Source of the DNA: Saccharothrix violaceirubra
Lineage (GTDB): Bacteria; Actinomycetota; Actinomycetes; Mycobacteriales; Pseudonocardiaceae
Length of the DNA: 64,000 nucleotides
Reading direction: 5' to 3'
Assembly (NCBI RefSeq): GCF_014203755.1
Contig: NZ_JACHJS010000001.1
Span: forward strand, 1 to 64,000
Below are positions 25,501-32,698 of the stretch, piece after piece. Position numbers and translations under genes: made by a program. Within the stretch, counting starts at the first letter, position 1; every line of letters starts with the position of its first letter. The notes under the pieces were generated by a model. The model did not search any database and was not told the DNA's origin. It saw nothing but the letters and a program-made list of their open reading frames with translations.

Positions 25501-27001
25501 GGTGCGGACCGGAACCGTCCTCGGGTCCACGCCGGTACCCCGGGTCTTGATCGGGTTCGGCGAGCCGCCGCGGCTCGGGCCGGCGGCCGGCACGGTCGGG
25601 TTCGGCGAGTCGTCGGGGGTCGTGGTCGCCGGCCCGCCGGGCGGGACCGCCGTCGTCCACCTCGCCGAGACGCGGTCCGACGTCGGGTCGGCCACCGGCT
25701 TCGGGCAGGTCCCGACCACGCGGGCCGGGTTCCGGTGCGCGGCGCCCGTTGCCCGGCTCGGTGGGAGGAAGTCCTTGACCACCGGGCGGGACGCGACGTC
25801 CGCCGTCGGCCTCGCGACCGCGGCCCGATCGGCTCCGACGCCCGTCGTCCTGGGGACGTCCGCGGCCGGGTTCTTCGTCCTCGGCCGCGAAACGGTGTCC
25901 GCCGTCGGCGTCGGCGCCTCGACGCCCGTCCGCGCGCCCCGGCCTGCCGCCTTCGGTCCGGGGACCTGTCCGGACCTGGTCGGGCTCGTCGGGCAAGGCC
26001 CGTCGCCCGCTGTGCGCGGCGGGCGGTTCCGGCTCGGCGGTACGACGTCCGCCGCCTGCTTCGCCCCGGTGGTCCGGTCCGTCGGGCAGCACCCGACGTC
26101 CGCCGTTCGGCTCCGGTTCGCTCGTCCGGCGTCCGGCGGTCGTGCCGGTCCGGTGGTCGGGTTCGTCGGGCAGGGCGCGACGTCCGCCGTTCGCGGCGGG
26201 CAGGTCCGGTCCGGCCGCGCGGCGTCCGTTGCCGGGTCCGGTCCGGCGTCCGCCGTCCGGGGCGGGGAGTTCCGGTTCGCCGGTGCGGCGTCCGTCCGCC
26301 GGGCCCGGACGGCCGTGCCCGGCGACTCCGCGTCCGTTTTCGGCCGCGGTCTGCCGATCGGGACGGGCCCGACCGTCGGTCCCGTCGGGCCGGGAGCGGC
26401 GTCGGCCGGGGGGTTCGTCCGGGGCGGGCTGTCCGCTGCCGGCGGTCGGGTGCGGCTCGGCGGCGCGGGTGTCCGCACGACGGGGATTGTCCGGGTTGCC
26501 GGTGCGGCCGAAGTCGGTGCCCGGTGCGGCGGTCTGGCGGCCACCGTCGTCCAGGCGGGCGCGGCGGGCTTCCGGGCCGCGTTCGGGGCGCAGGCCCGGA
26601 TCGGACAGCGGTGTGTCGTCCGCGCGGCGGCGTCGGCCGCCCTCACGGGGTTCCGCGCCGTCCTGCTCGGCCGCGGCACGGCGTCCGCCGCGGCGGCCTC
26701 GTCGGTCGGCCTCGGGTGTGGAGCGGCGGAAGCCGACGGGATCGTCCGAGGTCGCGGAGGCGGGCGGTGTCGGGCGGTGTTCGGGCCGGTCTTCGGTGTC
26801 CGCGAGTCGCCGGCGGCCGGTCGGCCCGTCCGGCGGGACCGGGCGGGGGAGGTCGGTGCGGCTGTGCTGCTCCAGCAGTTCGGAGACGCTCAGTCCGCCG
26901 CCGTCCTCCCGCGACCTGCGCCGACGTCCGGTCGGGAGGTCGTCTTCGGGGCCCAGGTCAGCGCGGGAACCGGTGCCGTCGCGGCGGGGCTCGTCGGGCA
27001 C
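22502..27001 (-). CDS. Giant LytR-CpsA-Psr (LCP) protein with ~1000-residue disordered N-terminus
   Basis: LCP proteins attach secondary polymers such as arabinogalactan or teichoic acids to peptidoglycan by phosphotransfer. The C-terminal third has a transmembrane helix (about 1013-1035), an LCP domain from about 1060 (FLIVGSDTRAG, RSDVLMLAHI, VVWVPRDLRITRP, FNGFKGMVDAVG, YVRARYVLNEQFADYDRIERQ) and a LytR_C domain (about 1385-1480). The first 1000 residues are Pro/Arg/Asp/Gly-rich, apparently disordered and cytoplasmic, with tandem repeats. Usual LCP length is 350-550 aa. GTG 27001 follows GGGAG by six bases and the frame is open throughout. The nearest mycobacterial gene in order is Rv0822c (from memory). 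Confidence 0.88.
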   Translation of the reverse strand: MPDEPRRDGTGSRADLGPEDDLPTGRRRRSREDGGGLSVSELLEQHSRTDLPRPVPPDGPTGRRRLADTEDRPEHRPTPPASATSDDPVGFRRSTPEADRRGRRGGRRAAAEQDGAEPREGGRRRRADDTPLSDPGLRPERGPEARRARLDDGGRQTAAPGTDFGRTGNPDNPRRADTRAAEPHPTAGSGQPAPDEPPGRRRSRPDGTDGRARPDRQTAAENGRGVAGHGRPGPADGRRTGEPELPAPDGGRRTGPGNGRRAAGPDLPAANGGRRALPDEPDHRTGTTAGRRTSEPEPNGGRRVLPDGPDHRGEAGGGRRTAEPEPPAAHSGRRALPDEPDQVRTGPRTEGGRPGRADGRRGADADGGHRFAAEDEEPGRGRPQDDGRRSRSGRGREADGGRRVPPGGQGLPPTEPGNGRRAPEPGPRGRDLPEAGGRPDVGPRLGEVDDGGPARRAGDHDPRRLAEPDRAGRRPEPRRLAEPDQDPGYRRGPEDGSGPHRLPPGDPRQGPDSRRFAAPGDPRRPDGDSGPRRRPDQPHLPAAEHAGQGPGPDTRDRPPAPDPRRTSESGEPRSGVPGPDSRRIPAPDGPDPRRSSDSRRMPLPGGPVPDADDLRRGAPGPDGPDSRRMPPDGSGPRRMPPPGPNGPDSRRVPRPGGPDPRRGPDPDFDRAEPGRDGSDSRRMPLPGHNGSDSQRMPLPGHNGPEPGRDGSDSRRMPLPGNDGPGPRRDGSDSRRMPLPGPNGADPRRDGPDSRRLPDADAPDQRRGASDSRRMPAPGPDGSDSRRMPVPDLDPRGPGARRPHDAEGPQGTGHTPRRLAADAEPADGHVPRRLASDGPGVADRLAGTPNGDSQSSGPQSSGPQNAGPQNAGPQNAGPQNAGPQNAGPQNGAQNSGPRNAGHPDQGRPPGGPKPPGPDPREGIDPASLTTEMEVISDEVAKRREVDHTLARFSAVHDELAEQERLRKERRQKLMPWKSEADEDATQYASPVDGDDEEGPARRERSPKHKRIVRLVKIVALAAAVLVFVSTGLGWGAMVYLDSKIQEIKALPGDDKNVHQAEKQLGDENFLIVGSDTRAGAKPEDGVGTEQKEKGARSDVLMLAHIPADRKRVVVVWVPRDLRITRPACERWDYTTGQYTGEQLEPAEDVLANEAYADGGPLCVTKFMTDLTGLKINHFVSVDFNGFKGMVDAVGSVEVCVPKVMEDGKLGMIFDKPGKYEISGQKALDYVRARYVLNEQFADYDRIERQKKFLSALLKKVLSSETLLSPGKLKAFMEAFAASTSGENIGVNDMLTLAESLQGLEAGRVSFITVPHETSEGPTPSPNDNKELLKLPETKTLFQAVIDGLPLPGETPAKQTQPSTTGSAEKPAPKQGKVIDPKQVKVQVRNSENGVGGAAATTAEALQGLGFDVVFTGSAPSVDKTVIRYATGREDWAATLKAAIPDSELVLDESMGGAVQLVLSPDWDEKVVPPQAGASDPDKPTTPKDLSIVNAASDPCA
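24333..24425 (-). repeat. 15-bp tandem repeat encoding GPQNA
   Basis: Inside the LCP gene about five copies of a 15-bp unit encode GPQNA in tandem, flanked by GPQSS and GPRNA variants. Near-identical DNA copies suggest recent slippage; the unit is a multiple of three, so the frame survives length changes. Confidence 0.8.
24640..25290 (-). repeat. Imperfect repeats encoding DSRRMP-type motifs
   Basis: The LCP tail holds about a dozen imperfect units built on GxDSRRMPxPG, spaced roughly 40-70 bp, with variants SDSQRMPLPG and DSRRLPDAD. The arginine pairs and acid residues make an alternating-charge polymer. DNA copies are divergent, so the array is older than the GPQNA array. Confidence 0.75.
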
Positions 27002-27212
27002 CCGGTCTCCCTTCAGCTTCGGTCATTACTGGGTTGTCATCACGAGTTGACGACATCAAGGACACAGTGGTTGCACCAACGGCGTGTCACTTGCGTTGGC
27101 GATACTACGGATGACAGCCGATCCTGACGACCACTCCCGGTGATACAGGGGTCGGTAGGACTGCGGTACAAGCCCGCTACTACCCCCCGAAGGAGTGAGA
27201 ATTATTTGATGC

Positions 27213-28040
27213 TCAGTAACCGGCTACGCGCGGCTCGGTGATTCCGCGTCGCCCGGAAGCGGGACCGGCCAGGCGGACCCGACCGCCCTCCCGGTAGGCG
27301 ACCGCGTTGCGACCGGACTGCTTCGCCGAGTACAGGAGGCTGTCCGCGCGCAACAACTGTTGCTCAGGAGCAACGGCCGGTCGCGTCGACGCGTCCCCCG
27401 CCGGCGGTTCGCACGCCAGTCCCATGCTCACGGTCACCCGCAGCCCCGGCGCGAGCGAATCCCAGGCGTGACGCTCGACACGCGACCGGGTCGTCTCGGC
27501 GATCCGGACGGCCTCGGCGGCGTCCACGTCCGGCAGCACGAGCACGAACTCCTCACCGCCGTAGCGCGCGCAGAACGCGCCGTCCGGCAGGTCGACCTGC
27601 AACAGCTCCACCACGTTCTGGAGCACGCGGTCGCCGAGCAGATGGCCGAACGTGTCGTTGACCTGCTTGAACCAGTCCAGGTCCACCAGCGCGATGGCCA
27701 GTTCCGCGCCGCCGCCGCGCTCGGCCACCAGCGACACCAGGCGCTGGTCGAGGTACCGGCGGTTGTAGCTGTCGGTGAGGCTGTCCCGCAGGCTCTGCTC
27801 CCGGGCCTCCGCGTGCTCGCGCCGCAGCCGGTCGACCTCGCGGCGCAACTGCTCGGGCACCATCGGTCGCACGTCCTGCTCGGCGAACGCCAGGTCGTAC
27901 GCCGAACGCAGGTGCCGGTACGCCTGACGCCACTGCCCGCGGGCGGCGAGCAGGGTCGCGATCGACTCGTGCAGGTGGACCAGGTCGGGCCCGTCGGCCA
28001 GACCGTCGGGCTCGACGATCTCGGGTCGCAGTGCGGTCAT
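27213..28040 (-). CDS. Diguanylate cyclase (GGEEF domain)
   Basis: The 275-aa protein ends in a GGDEF-family domain with the active-site variant RYGGEEF (about residues 159-165), DSLTDSYNRRYLDQRL at its start and VDLDWFKQVNDTFGH for the metal site. It should make cyclic di-GMP from GTP. I see no RxxD inhibitory site before GGEEF, so product inhibition is unlikely. The N-terminal 100 residues look like a TPR-like helical sensor (VHLHESIATLLAARGQWRQAYRHLRSAYDLA), with no membrane segment. ATG 28040 has GGAGG eight bases upstream. Its product could feed the RsiG switch at 2.4 kb. Confidence 0.92.
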   Translation of the reverse strand: MTALRPEIVEPDGLADGPDLVHLHESIATLLAARGQWRQAYRHLRSAYDLAFAEQDVRPMVPEQLRREVDRLRREHAEAREQSLRDSLTDSYNRRYLDQRLVSLVAERGGGAELAIALVDLDWFKQVNDTFGHLLGDRVLQNVVELLQVDLPDGAFCARYGGEEFVLVLPDVDAAEAVRIAETTRSRVERHAWDSLAPGLRVTVSMGLACEPPAGDASTRPAVAPEQQLLRADSLLYSAKQSGRNAVAYREGGRVRLAGPASGRRGITEPRVAGY

Positions 28041-28195
28041 CGTGCTCACCTCCCTACTTGCCAAGGTGTCGTCCCTGATGAGGCGGCTCTTGAGCCGCAG
28101 GGACAGGTCGGCGGGTGATTTCCCTCGACTGGTTGACCGTGCACTGCTCCGAATCGGTGACTTTCCGCAATCACGTCGTCACGGAGACGGGTGGG

Positions 28196-28654
28196 TCACT
28201 TGCGCGTGATGCAGGGCGCGAAACCGTAGGCCCGGCCGTTGAGCAGCACGACGTGCTGCGAGCCGATCTGGCTGCCGATTTCCGTGCCTTCCTGGAACAG
28301 GGTCAACGTTACGGCGACCACGAACACCACGCCCCGCGGGTGTTCGTCCTGTTCGGGTGGTGTCCAGTCGGCGTCGAGCCGCAACGTGGCCAGCGTCGGC
28401 ACGACCCGCAGCGTGCCCTCCGGCAGCTCGCAGTCGTCGTCCTCGAAATCGGGGTGCTGCGTCTCCCGCAGCAGCTCGCGCTGCTTGTCGACGCCCGCCG
28501 TGCCGGCCTTGTTGAGGTTGTCGAAGTAGCCGGAGACGAGCGCGCGCTCGGTGTCGGTGATCGTCAGCGGCTTCGGCGTGCCCGCCACGGCGGGACCGCA
28601 CCCGGTGAGCAGGAGTGCGCAGAGGGCGGCGAGTGCGCCGCGCTTGTCAGCCAC
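28196..28654 (-). CDS. Small secreted lipoprotein, unknown function
   Basis: A 152-aa protein with a lipoprotein signal (ALCALLLTGCG, Cys19) and a soluble domain with a LVSGYFDNLNKAG stretch, an acidic DFEDDDCELP and a C-terminal cysteine (FAPCITRK), possibly disulfide-bonded to the earlier one. No family recognised. The GTG start overlaps the dus stop by eight bases, so it is translated with dus. A short inverted repeat GCGGCTC-TT-GAGCCGC downstream (about 28083-28098) may end the transcript. Confidence 0.75.
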   Translation of the reverse strand: MADKRGALAALCALLLTGCGPAVAGTPKPLTITDTERALVSGYFDNLNKAGTAGVDKQRELLRETQHPDFEDDDCELPEGTLRVVPTLATLRLDADWTPPEQDEHPRGVVFVVAVTLTLFQEGTEIGSQIGSQHVVLLNGRAYGFAPCITRK

Positions 28655-29783
28655 CGGAGTGCATCACGTCGGCACCGAGCGGGACCGTGTCGTCCTCGGG
28701 GTCGTCCAGCCAGCCCTCCGGCAGCACGACCTTCGCGGGCGAGCCCTGACGTCCGCGCGGCCCCTCGGCGTCGACCGGGGACTCCGCGTCGTGGTCGAGG
28801 CGGCCGAGCAGGTCGTCCAGCTCGGCGAGCGTGCCCACCATCGCCAACGACCGGCGCAGCTCGGAGCCGACCGGGAAGCCCTTGAGGTACCAGGCCATGT
28901 GCTTGCGCAGGTCCCGGACGCCCTTCTCCTCGCCGAGGTGGTCGGCGAGCAGCGCGCCGTGGCGGCCGAGGATCTCCGCGACCTTGCCCAGCTTCGGCGG
29001 CGGCGGTGGCGGCTGGCCCCGGAAGGCGGCCTGGAGTTCGCCGAACAGCCACGGCCGGCCCAGGCAGCCGCGGCCGACCACGACGCCGTCGCAGCCGGTC
29101 TTCGCGACCATGTCCAGGGCGTCCTGGGCGCTGAAGATGTCGCCGTTGCCGAGCACGGGCACGTTCGTGACGGCCTCCTTGAGCCGGGCGATCGCGGTCC
29201 AGTCGGCCTCGCCGGAGTAGCGCTGGGCGGCCGTGCGCGCGTGCAGCGCGACGGCTTGGGCGCCCTCGTCGGCGGCGATGCGGCCCGCGTCGAGGTAGGT
29301 GAGGTGCTCGTCGTCGATCCCGATCCGGAACTTCACGGTCACCGGGACGCCCGCGGGCTCGGCCGCGCGGACGGCGGCCCGCACGATCTGCCGGAAGAGC
29401 CGGCGCTTGTAGGGCAGTGCCGCGCCGCCGCCCTTGCGCGTGACCTTGGGGACGGGGCAGCCGAAGTTCATGTCGACGTGGTCGGCCCGGTCCTCGCCGA
29501 CGACGATCCGCACGGCCTCGGCCATGGACTTCGGGTCGACGCCGTAGAGCTGCATCGAGCGTGGCCGCTCGCCCTCGCCGAAGGTGATCATCTCCATCGT
29601 CTTGGCATCGCGTTCGACGACGGCGCGTGCGGTGATCATCTCGCACACGTAGAGGGAGTCGGCGCTGCCGAACTCGCGGCAGAGCTGTCGGAAGGCCACG
29701 TTCGTGATGCCGGCCATCGGCGCGAGCACGACGGCGGGATCGACCGCGTACGGGCCGATCTTGAGCGACGGTGCCGGGTCCAC
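28647..29783 (-). CDS. dus: tRNA-dihydrouridine synthase (DusB/NifR3 family)
   Basis: Flavoenzyme reducing uridines in tRNA D-loops with NADPH. The TIM barrel shows VLAPMAGITNVAFRQL, the catalytic Cys109 in DMNFGCPVPKV, TVKFRIGID, ALHARTAAQRYSGEADW, and flavin phosphate binding in VLGNGDIFSAQDA and GVVVGRGCLGRPWLF. The C-terminal helical domain carries HMAWYLKGFP. A proline run (QPPPPPPKL) interrupts the linker. The last 40 residues are a disordered tail overlapping the lipoprotein start. Gene order LCP-DGC-dus is similar to the mycobacterial Rv0822c-Rv0823c pair. Confidence 0.94.
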   Translation of the reverse strand: MDPAPSLKIGPYAVDPAVVLAPMAGITNVAFRQLCREFGSADSLYVCEMITARAVVERDAKTMEMITFGEGERPRSMQLYGVDPKSMAEAVRIVVGEDRADHVDMNFGCPVPKVTRKGGGAALPYKRRLFRQIVRAAVRAAEPAGVPVTVKFRIGIDDEHLTYLDAGRIAADEGAQAVALHARTAAQRYSGEADWTAIARLKEAVTNVPVLGNGDIFSAQDALDMVAKTGCDGVVVGRGCLGRPWLFGELQAAFRGQPPPPPPKLGKVAEILGRHGALLADHLGEEKGVRDLRKHMAWYLKGFPVGSELRRSLAMVGTLAELDDLLGRLDHDAESPVDAEGPRGRQGSPAKVVLPEGWLDDPEDDTVPLGADVMHSGG

Positions 29784-29959
29784 GGGGTCAAGGCTAGCCC
29801 GCCGACGGCGCCGTTCCCGCCCGTTCGGCTGTGGCAGTGGTCGCGCGGTTCGGGGAGACTCGGGTGCGAGTCGTCTGTTCCCGACTCGGTGGCCGGATCG
29901 AGGGGACCGGCTCGCCGTGGGGGCGCAGGCGTTCCGTCCTGTCGAAGGGGAACGCTGTC

Positions 29960-30073
29960 ATGTCCGAGCAACTCGTGCTCGTCCCACCACTGTCCGTAGT
30001 GCCTGCCGTCGTGCTTCCGGAGCCGGCGGTCGTGCCGGTCTCCATCGCGGTCCCGTTCACGCACCGCCTGTGA
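29960..30073 (+). CDS. Possible 37-aa Val/Pro-rich peptide
   Basis: ATG 29960 follows AGGGGA by about eight bases and opens a 37-codon frame, MSEQLVLVPPLSVVPAVVLP continuing VVPVSIAVPFTHRL. It lies alone between dus and sodC, on the opposite strand to both. The composition (Val, Pro, Leu) is unlike random high-GC frames, and the third positions are G/C-rich. No family known; it could also be chance. Confidence 0.3.
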   Translation: MSEQLVLVPPLSVVPAVVLPEPAVVPVSIAVPFTHRL

Positions 30074-30151
30074 CCTGATCCCCGGTCGACCACGCGCCGG
30101 GCCGGCGGTCCCGGCACGTGGTCGCGTGGGTTCTCGCAGGGGACGGGGTGA

Positions 30152-30625
30152 TCAGAAGCGGACGGTCAGGCAGCCGATGCGGGCGCCCGCCGTTCCCGCA
30201 TGACCCTCACCGGTGTGCGTGTGCTCCTCGTGGATCACGACGGCGTTGGCGTGGCGCTCCTTGAACTGCCACTTGACCTTCGTGTACGAGATGCCGCGCC
30301 CCTTGTCGTCGGTGGTGAAGTCGAGCCAGATCTCGTTCTGGGGGTTGGCGAACTTGGGGTCGGTCGCCCCGCCCTGCACGTTCTGGTAGTGCGGCCCGGC
30401 ATCGGCCGGCTTGGGACCGCACGCGTTGACGTGTGCGTGCGCGCCGTACTCCCGGTTGGGCAGCAGACCGGTGGTCTTGAGGGCGACGATCGTGCTGCCG
30501 CCGAACGGGATGGACGTGACCGTGGCGCGGGCACCCTCGGGCACCCGCGGGTCGTAGCTGATCAGGTCGCCGGACACGTGGACGAAAGACGCCGCTGTCA
30601 GGGCGAGCGCTGCTAGGAGGTGCAT
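30152..30625 (-). CDS. sodC: Cu/Zn superoxide dismutase-like secreted protein
   Basis: A 157-aa exported protein (signal-like helix HLLAALALTAASF) of the SodC family. Copper ligands are in YGAHAHVNACG, with the bridging/zinc region in AGPHYQNVQGG and NEIWLDFTTDDKG. The distal His is in AVVIHEEHTHTGEG, and two cysteines (NACG and RIGC) would form the usual disulfide. The VVIHE motif lacks the canonical GxHGFH arrangement, and some zinc ligands are not obvious, so it may be a copper-only SOD variant. Divergent from the macro-domain gene. Confidence 0.82.
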   Translation of the reverse strand: MHLLAALALTAASFVHVSGDLISYDPRVPEGARATVTSIPFGGSTIVALKTTGLLPNREYGAHAHVNACGPKPADAGPHYQNVQGGATDPKFANPQNEIWLDFTTDDKGRGISYTKVKWQFKERHANAVVIHEEHTHTGEGHAGTAGARIGCLTVRF

Positions 30626-30757
30626 GCACCCTCCCTATCGGGAGCCGCAAGCACTCTCCACCGCCGTCACACGTTCGGGTGCGGTTCGCAGAGGTGTTCG
30701 ACCGACGTGGAATCGCAGACCGGATTTTTGTCGGTGTCGCCCTCTAACGTCCGGTTC

Positions 30758-31207
30758 GTGATCGCAGAAGTGCGGGGAAACCTGCTGGAAGCCGAGGCGG
30801 ACGCCATCGTGAACGCCGTCAACACGGTGGGCGTGATGGGCAAGGGCATAGCCCTGGCGTTCAAACGCGCGTACCCGAAGAACCATGCGGAGTACCACGC
30901 TGCGTGCGCCCGCGGAGAGCTGGAGGTGGGCCGGCTGCTGATCCACGAGACGGGTCTGGAGGTGCCGCGCTACGTGATCAACCTGCCGACGAAACGGCAC
31001 TGGCGTTCACGGTCGCGGCTCGCGGACGTCGTGGCGGGCATAGCGGCGTTACGGGAAGCGTTGGTGTCCTTGGACGTCCGCTCCGTGGCCGTGCCCGCTC
31101 TGGGCTGCGGCAACGGCGGCCTGTCCTGGTCGGAAGTCGGACCGGCCCCGCACGCGGGCCTGGCCGACCTGCCGGACGTGGACATCCGGCTCTACCTGCC
31201 GAACTGA
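30758..31207 (+). CDS. Macro-domain ADP-ribose hydrolase, DarG/TARG1-like
   Basis: The 149-aa protein is a stand-alone macro domain: IAEVRGNLLEAEADAIVNAVNTVGVMGKGIALAFKRAYP carries the ADP-ribose-binding loop. The NTVGVMGKGIA segment with its lysine is typical of DarG/TARG1 enzymes that remove ADP-ribose from DNA or Glu side chains. AVPALGCGNGGLSW binds the diphosphate. DarG antitoxins are longer, with a C-terminal DarT-binding domain, and pair with darT; neither is seen here. The leaderless GTG 30758 lies seven bases after a -10 TAACGT (30745-30750). It may be an orphan antitoxin or a housekeeping repair enzyme. Confidence 0.85.
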   Translation: MIAEVRGNLLEAEADAIVNAVNTVGVMGKGIALAFKRAYPKNHAEYHAACARGELEVGRLLIHETGLEVPRYVINLPTKRHWRSRSRLADVVAGIAALREALVSLDVRSVAVPALGCGNGGLSWSEVGPAPHAGLADLPDVDIRLYLPN

Positions 31208-31209
31208 CC

Positions 31210-31572
31210 TCACGGCGACGGCACGTCGAAGCCTTCGGCCCGCAGCATCCTCCGCGCTCCCCACAGACCGGGCGGAGTCGCCCGCACGTGGGTCGGATCG
31301 GCCGGTTCGACCGCGCCCAGGGCCTCCGGTGCCGCGAGCACCGCCGGGAGATCCCGCTCCCACATCCGCTCTCGGAGACCGTCCATCTGGTCCACCAGGC
31401 CGACCGCGCTCTTGACCGGCACGAGTCGTCCCTTGAACGCCCGAACCAGTCGGGCGACCTTGGCCCACGCCACCAGCAGCGACACCTCCGACAGGTCCGC
31501 GGACCCGTCGACTCCCGACAGCAGTGCCAACTCGCGGGCGTCGTCCGGACGCAGGTGCTTCTTCGCGGTCAA
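31210..31572 (-). CDS. Hypothetical protein, probably part of a decayed locus
   Basis: A 120-aa frame starting MTAKKHLRPDDARELALLSG, then SEVSLLVAWAKVARLVRAFKGRLVPVKS and a C-terminal TPPGLWGARRMLRAEGFDVP. It reads like the middle and end of longer actinobacterial proteins that I have seen but cannot name. It follows a frameshifted sequence on the same strand, so it may be the surviving 3' part of a broken gene or a separate short gene. Convergent with the macro-domain gene, stops three bases apart. Confidence 0.5.
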   Translation of the reverse strand: MTAKKHLRPDDARELALLSGVDGSADLSEVSLLVAWAKVARLVRAFKGRLVPVKSAVGLVDQMDGLRERMWERDLPAVLAAPEALGAVEPADPTHVRATPPGLWGARRMLRAEGFDVPSP

Positions 31573-31590
31573 CGACCGACCCTCACCCGA

Positions 31591-31985
31591 TCAAGCCACC
31601 AAAGCCCTGAACCGGGCGACCATGGCGGTACCGTCGGCCAAGGACTCCGCCTCGCCGTCGGGAAGACCCAACGCGGCCACTTCCAGCACGTGGCGCTACA
31701 TGATCAACGCCAGCACGTCCCGGTCGTACTCGACCTCATCGGCCTGTACCGCCCGGAGAAAGCCGCGAACGGCGACCTCGTCCTCGATCTGAGGAACCAT
31801 TCGAGCAAGAGCCACTCGACATCCGCCGAATCCCACCGCGTGAGCCGCTCCAGACCCGAGTCCAACGCCGCCTCCACGACGAACGGGTCGACATCGAACC
31901 CCCGCGCCACCGCCCAGTCGTCGAACTCGGCCACCAGCAAGTCGATCTCGTCGGGCTGCTCCGGGCCATCGCCACCGCCATGCAT
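31591..31985 (-). pseudogene. Decayed gene with frameshift and internal TAG
   Basis: From ATG 31985 a protein-like frame runs MHGGGDGPEQPDEIDLLVAE, on through FVVEAALDSGLERLTRWDS to EWLLLEWF. It then loses character, while another frame picks up at about 31797 with VPQIEDEVAVRGFLRAVQAD and continues to a TAG at 31696-31698. That frame stays protein-like past the stop (RHVLEVAALGLPDGEAESLA) until a TGA near 31591. One frameshift plus one nonsense codon mark a dead gene. It lies just outside the integrated element's left repeat. Confidence 0.65.
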
Positions 31986-32116
31986 GGCCGAACGCTGTCC
32001 AGCACCGACGACCCGACCCGATCCAGGCACCGACATGCGGTCCCGGGCGTACCGACGACGAAAGTGACGAACCTGATCGAGAGTGCGTCGTACGTACTCG
32101 CGTTGACCAGCGGTTA

Positions 32117-32156
32117 TGGTGGGCCGCCAGGGACTCGAACCCTGAACCCGAAGATT
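32117..32156. repeat. Attachment site, distal copy (displaced tRNA-Lys 3' end)
   Basis: A 40-bp exact copy of the tRNA-Lys 3' portion (from the CCA end through the T arm to the edge of the anticodon stem) with no tRNA 5' half beside it. It is the duplicated core left by site-specific integration and marks the left end of the element. The identical copy is at 41429-41468. Confidence 0.93.
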
Positions 32157-32698
32157 TCGAGACGACGTTGCTCGTCGTCTGCGGTCCGTGCTCGACACGT
32201 GCCGCTTCCTGCGCGAACCGGTCTTCGGACTGGACACAGTGGACGGACGTTGCCGGTCATTCGACGTCGTTCTGTGTGGGTAACCTGTGGCGTTGATCTT
32301 GCTCTCAACCGCGACCAGCGGGCCGACCTTCGCGCGTCAGCGGCTGTGACAGGCCTGGTCCTCGTCGCACATCCAACTGCGTGCCGTGACCCGTTGGCAA
32401 GACGGCGAAGCCGTTGCGGCAGCCGATCGCCGTGCACAGCTCGCCCAAGCCTCATGACCGCGCGATCGTCCGGAGTCTGAGCGCTGGAAGCTGCTGTGTG
32501 GTTCCTGGCTGCCCCGGTGGTTGGCGCGCCGCCGTCCCGGTCACGTGCACCGACTCCGCGCGCGGCCGACGGGCGGAGCGAAGCGGGAGCCCGGCGTGCC
32601 GCGATGCGGGGAGTCGGTGCCGACGTGAGCCGCACCCGGCCACGCGCCGCCGCAGGCGGCGCGTCTTGATCCCATAGAGCCGAATTCGGCAGTACCTC
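32157..32698. other. Left end of the element, no gene seen
   Basis: The 542 bp between the left repeat and the HAD stop hold only frames of shuffled composition, with no Shine-Dalgarno or family resemblance. The stretch is slightly less GC-biased and includes a stable-looking GGAGCGAAGCGGG segment (about 32575) and the terminator at 32642-32664. It could contain a replication or transfer origin, but I cannot point to one. Confidence 0.5.
32642..32664 (-). terminator. Terminator downstream of GntR-HAD operon
   Basis: ACGCGCCGCC-GCA-GGCGGCGCGT is a perfect 10-bp stem with a 3-base loop, 35 bp beyond the HAD stop on the minus strand. No strong U-run follows. Confidence 0.6.

Noticed and set aside
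24649..27127. Two plus-strand open frames of about 740-820 residues opposite the LCP gene
   Set aside because: They are shadow frames caused by the low-complexity GC-rich repeats; no ribosome site, and composition (Arg/Gly/Ala/Cys scatter) lacks domain structure.
28083..28098. c-di-GMP riboswitch upstream of the diguanylate cyclase
   Set aside because: Only a short inverted repeat is present; no GEMM-type conserved core.
32114..32635. A gene at the left end of the element
   Set aside because: Frames cross the tRNA remnant and show no ribosome site or family resemblance.
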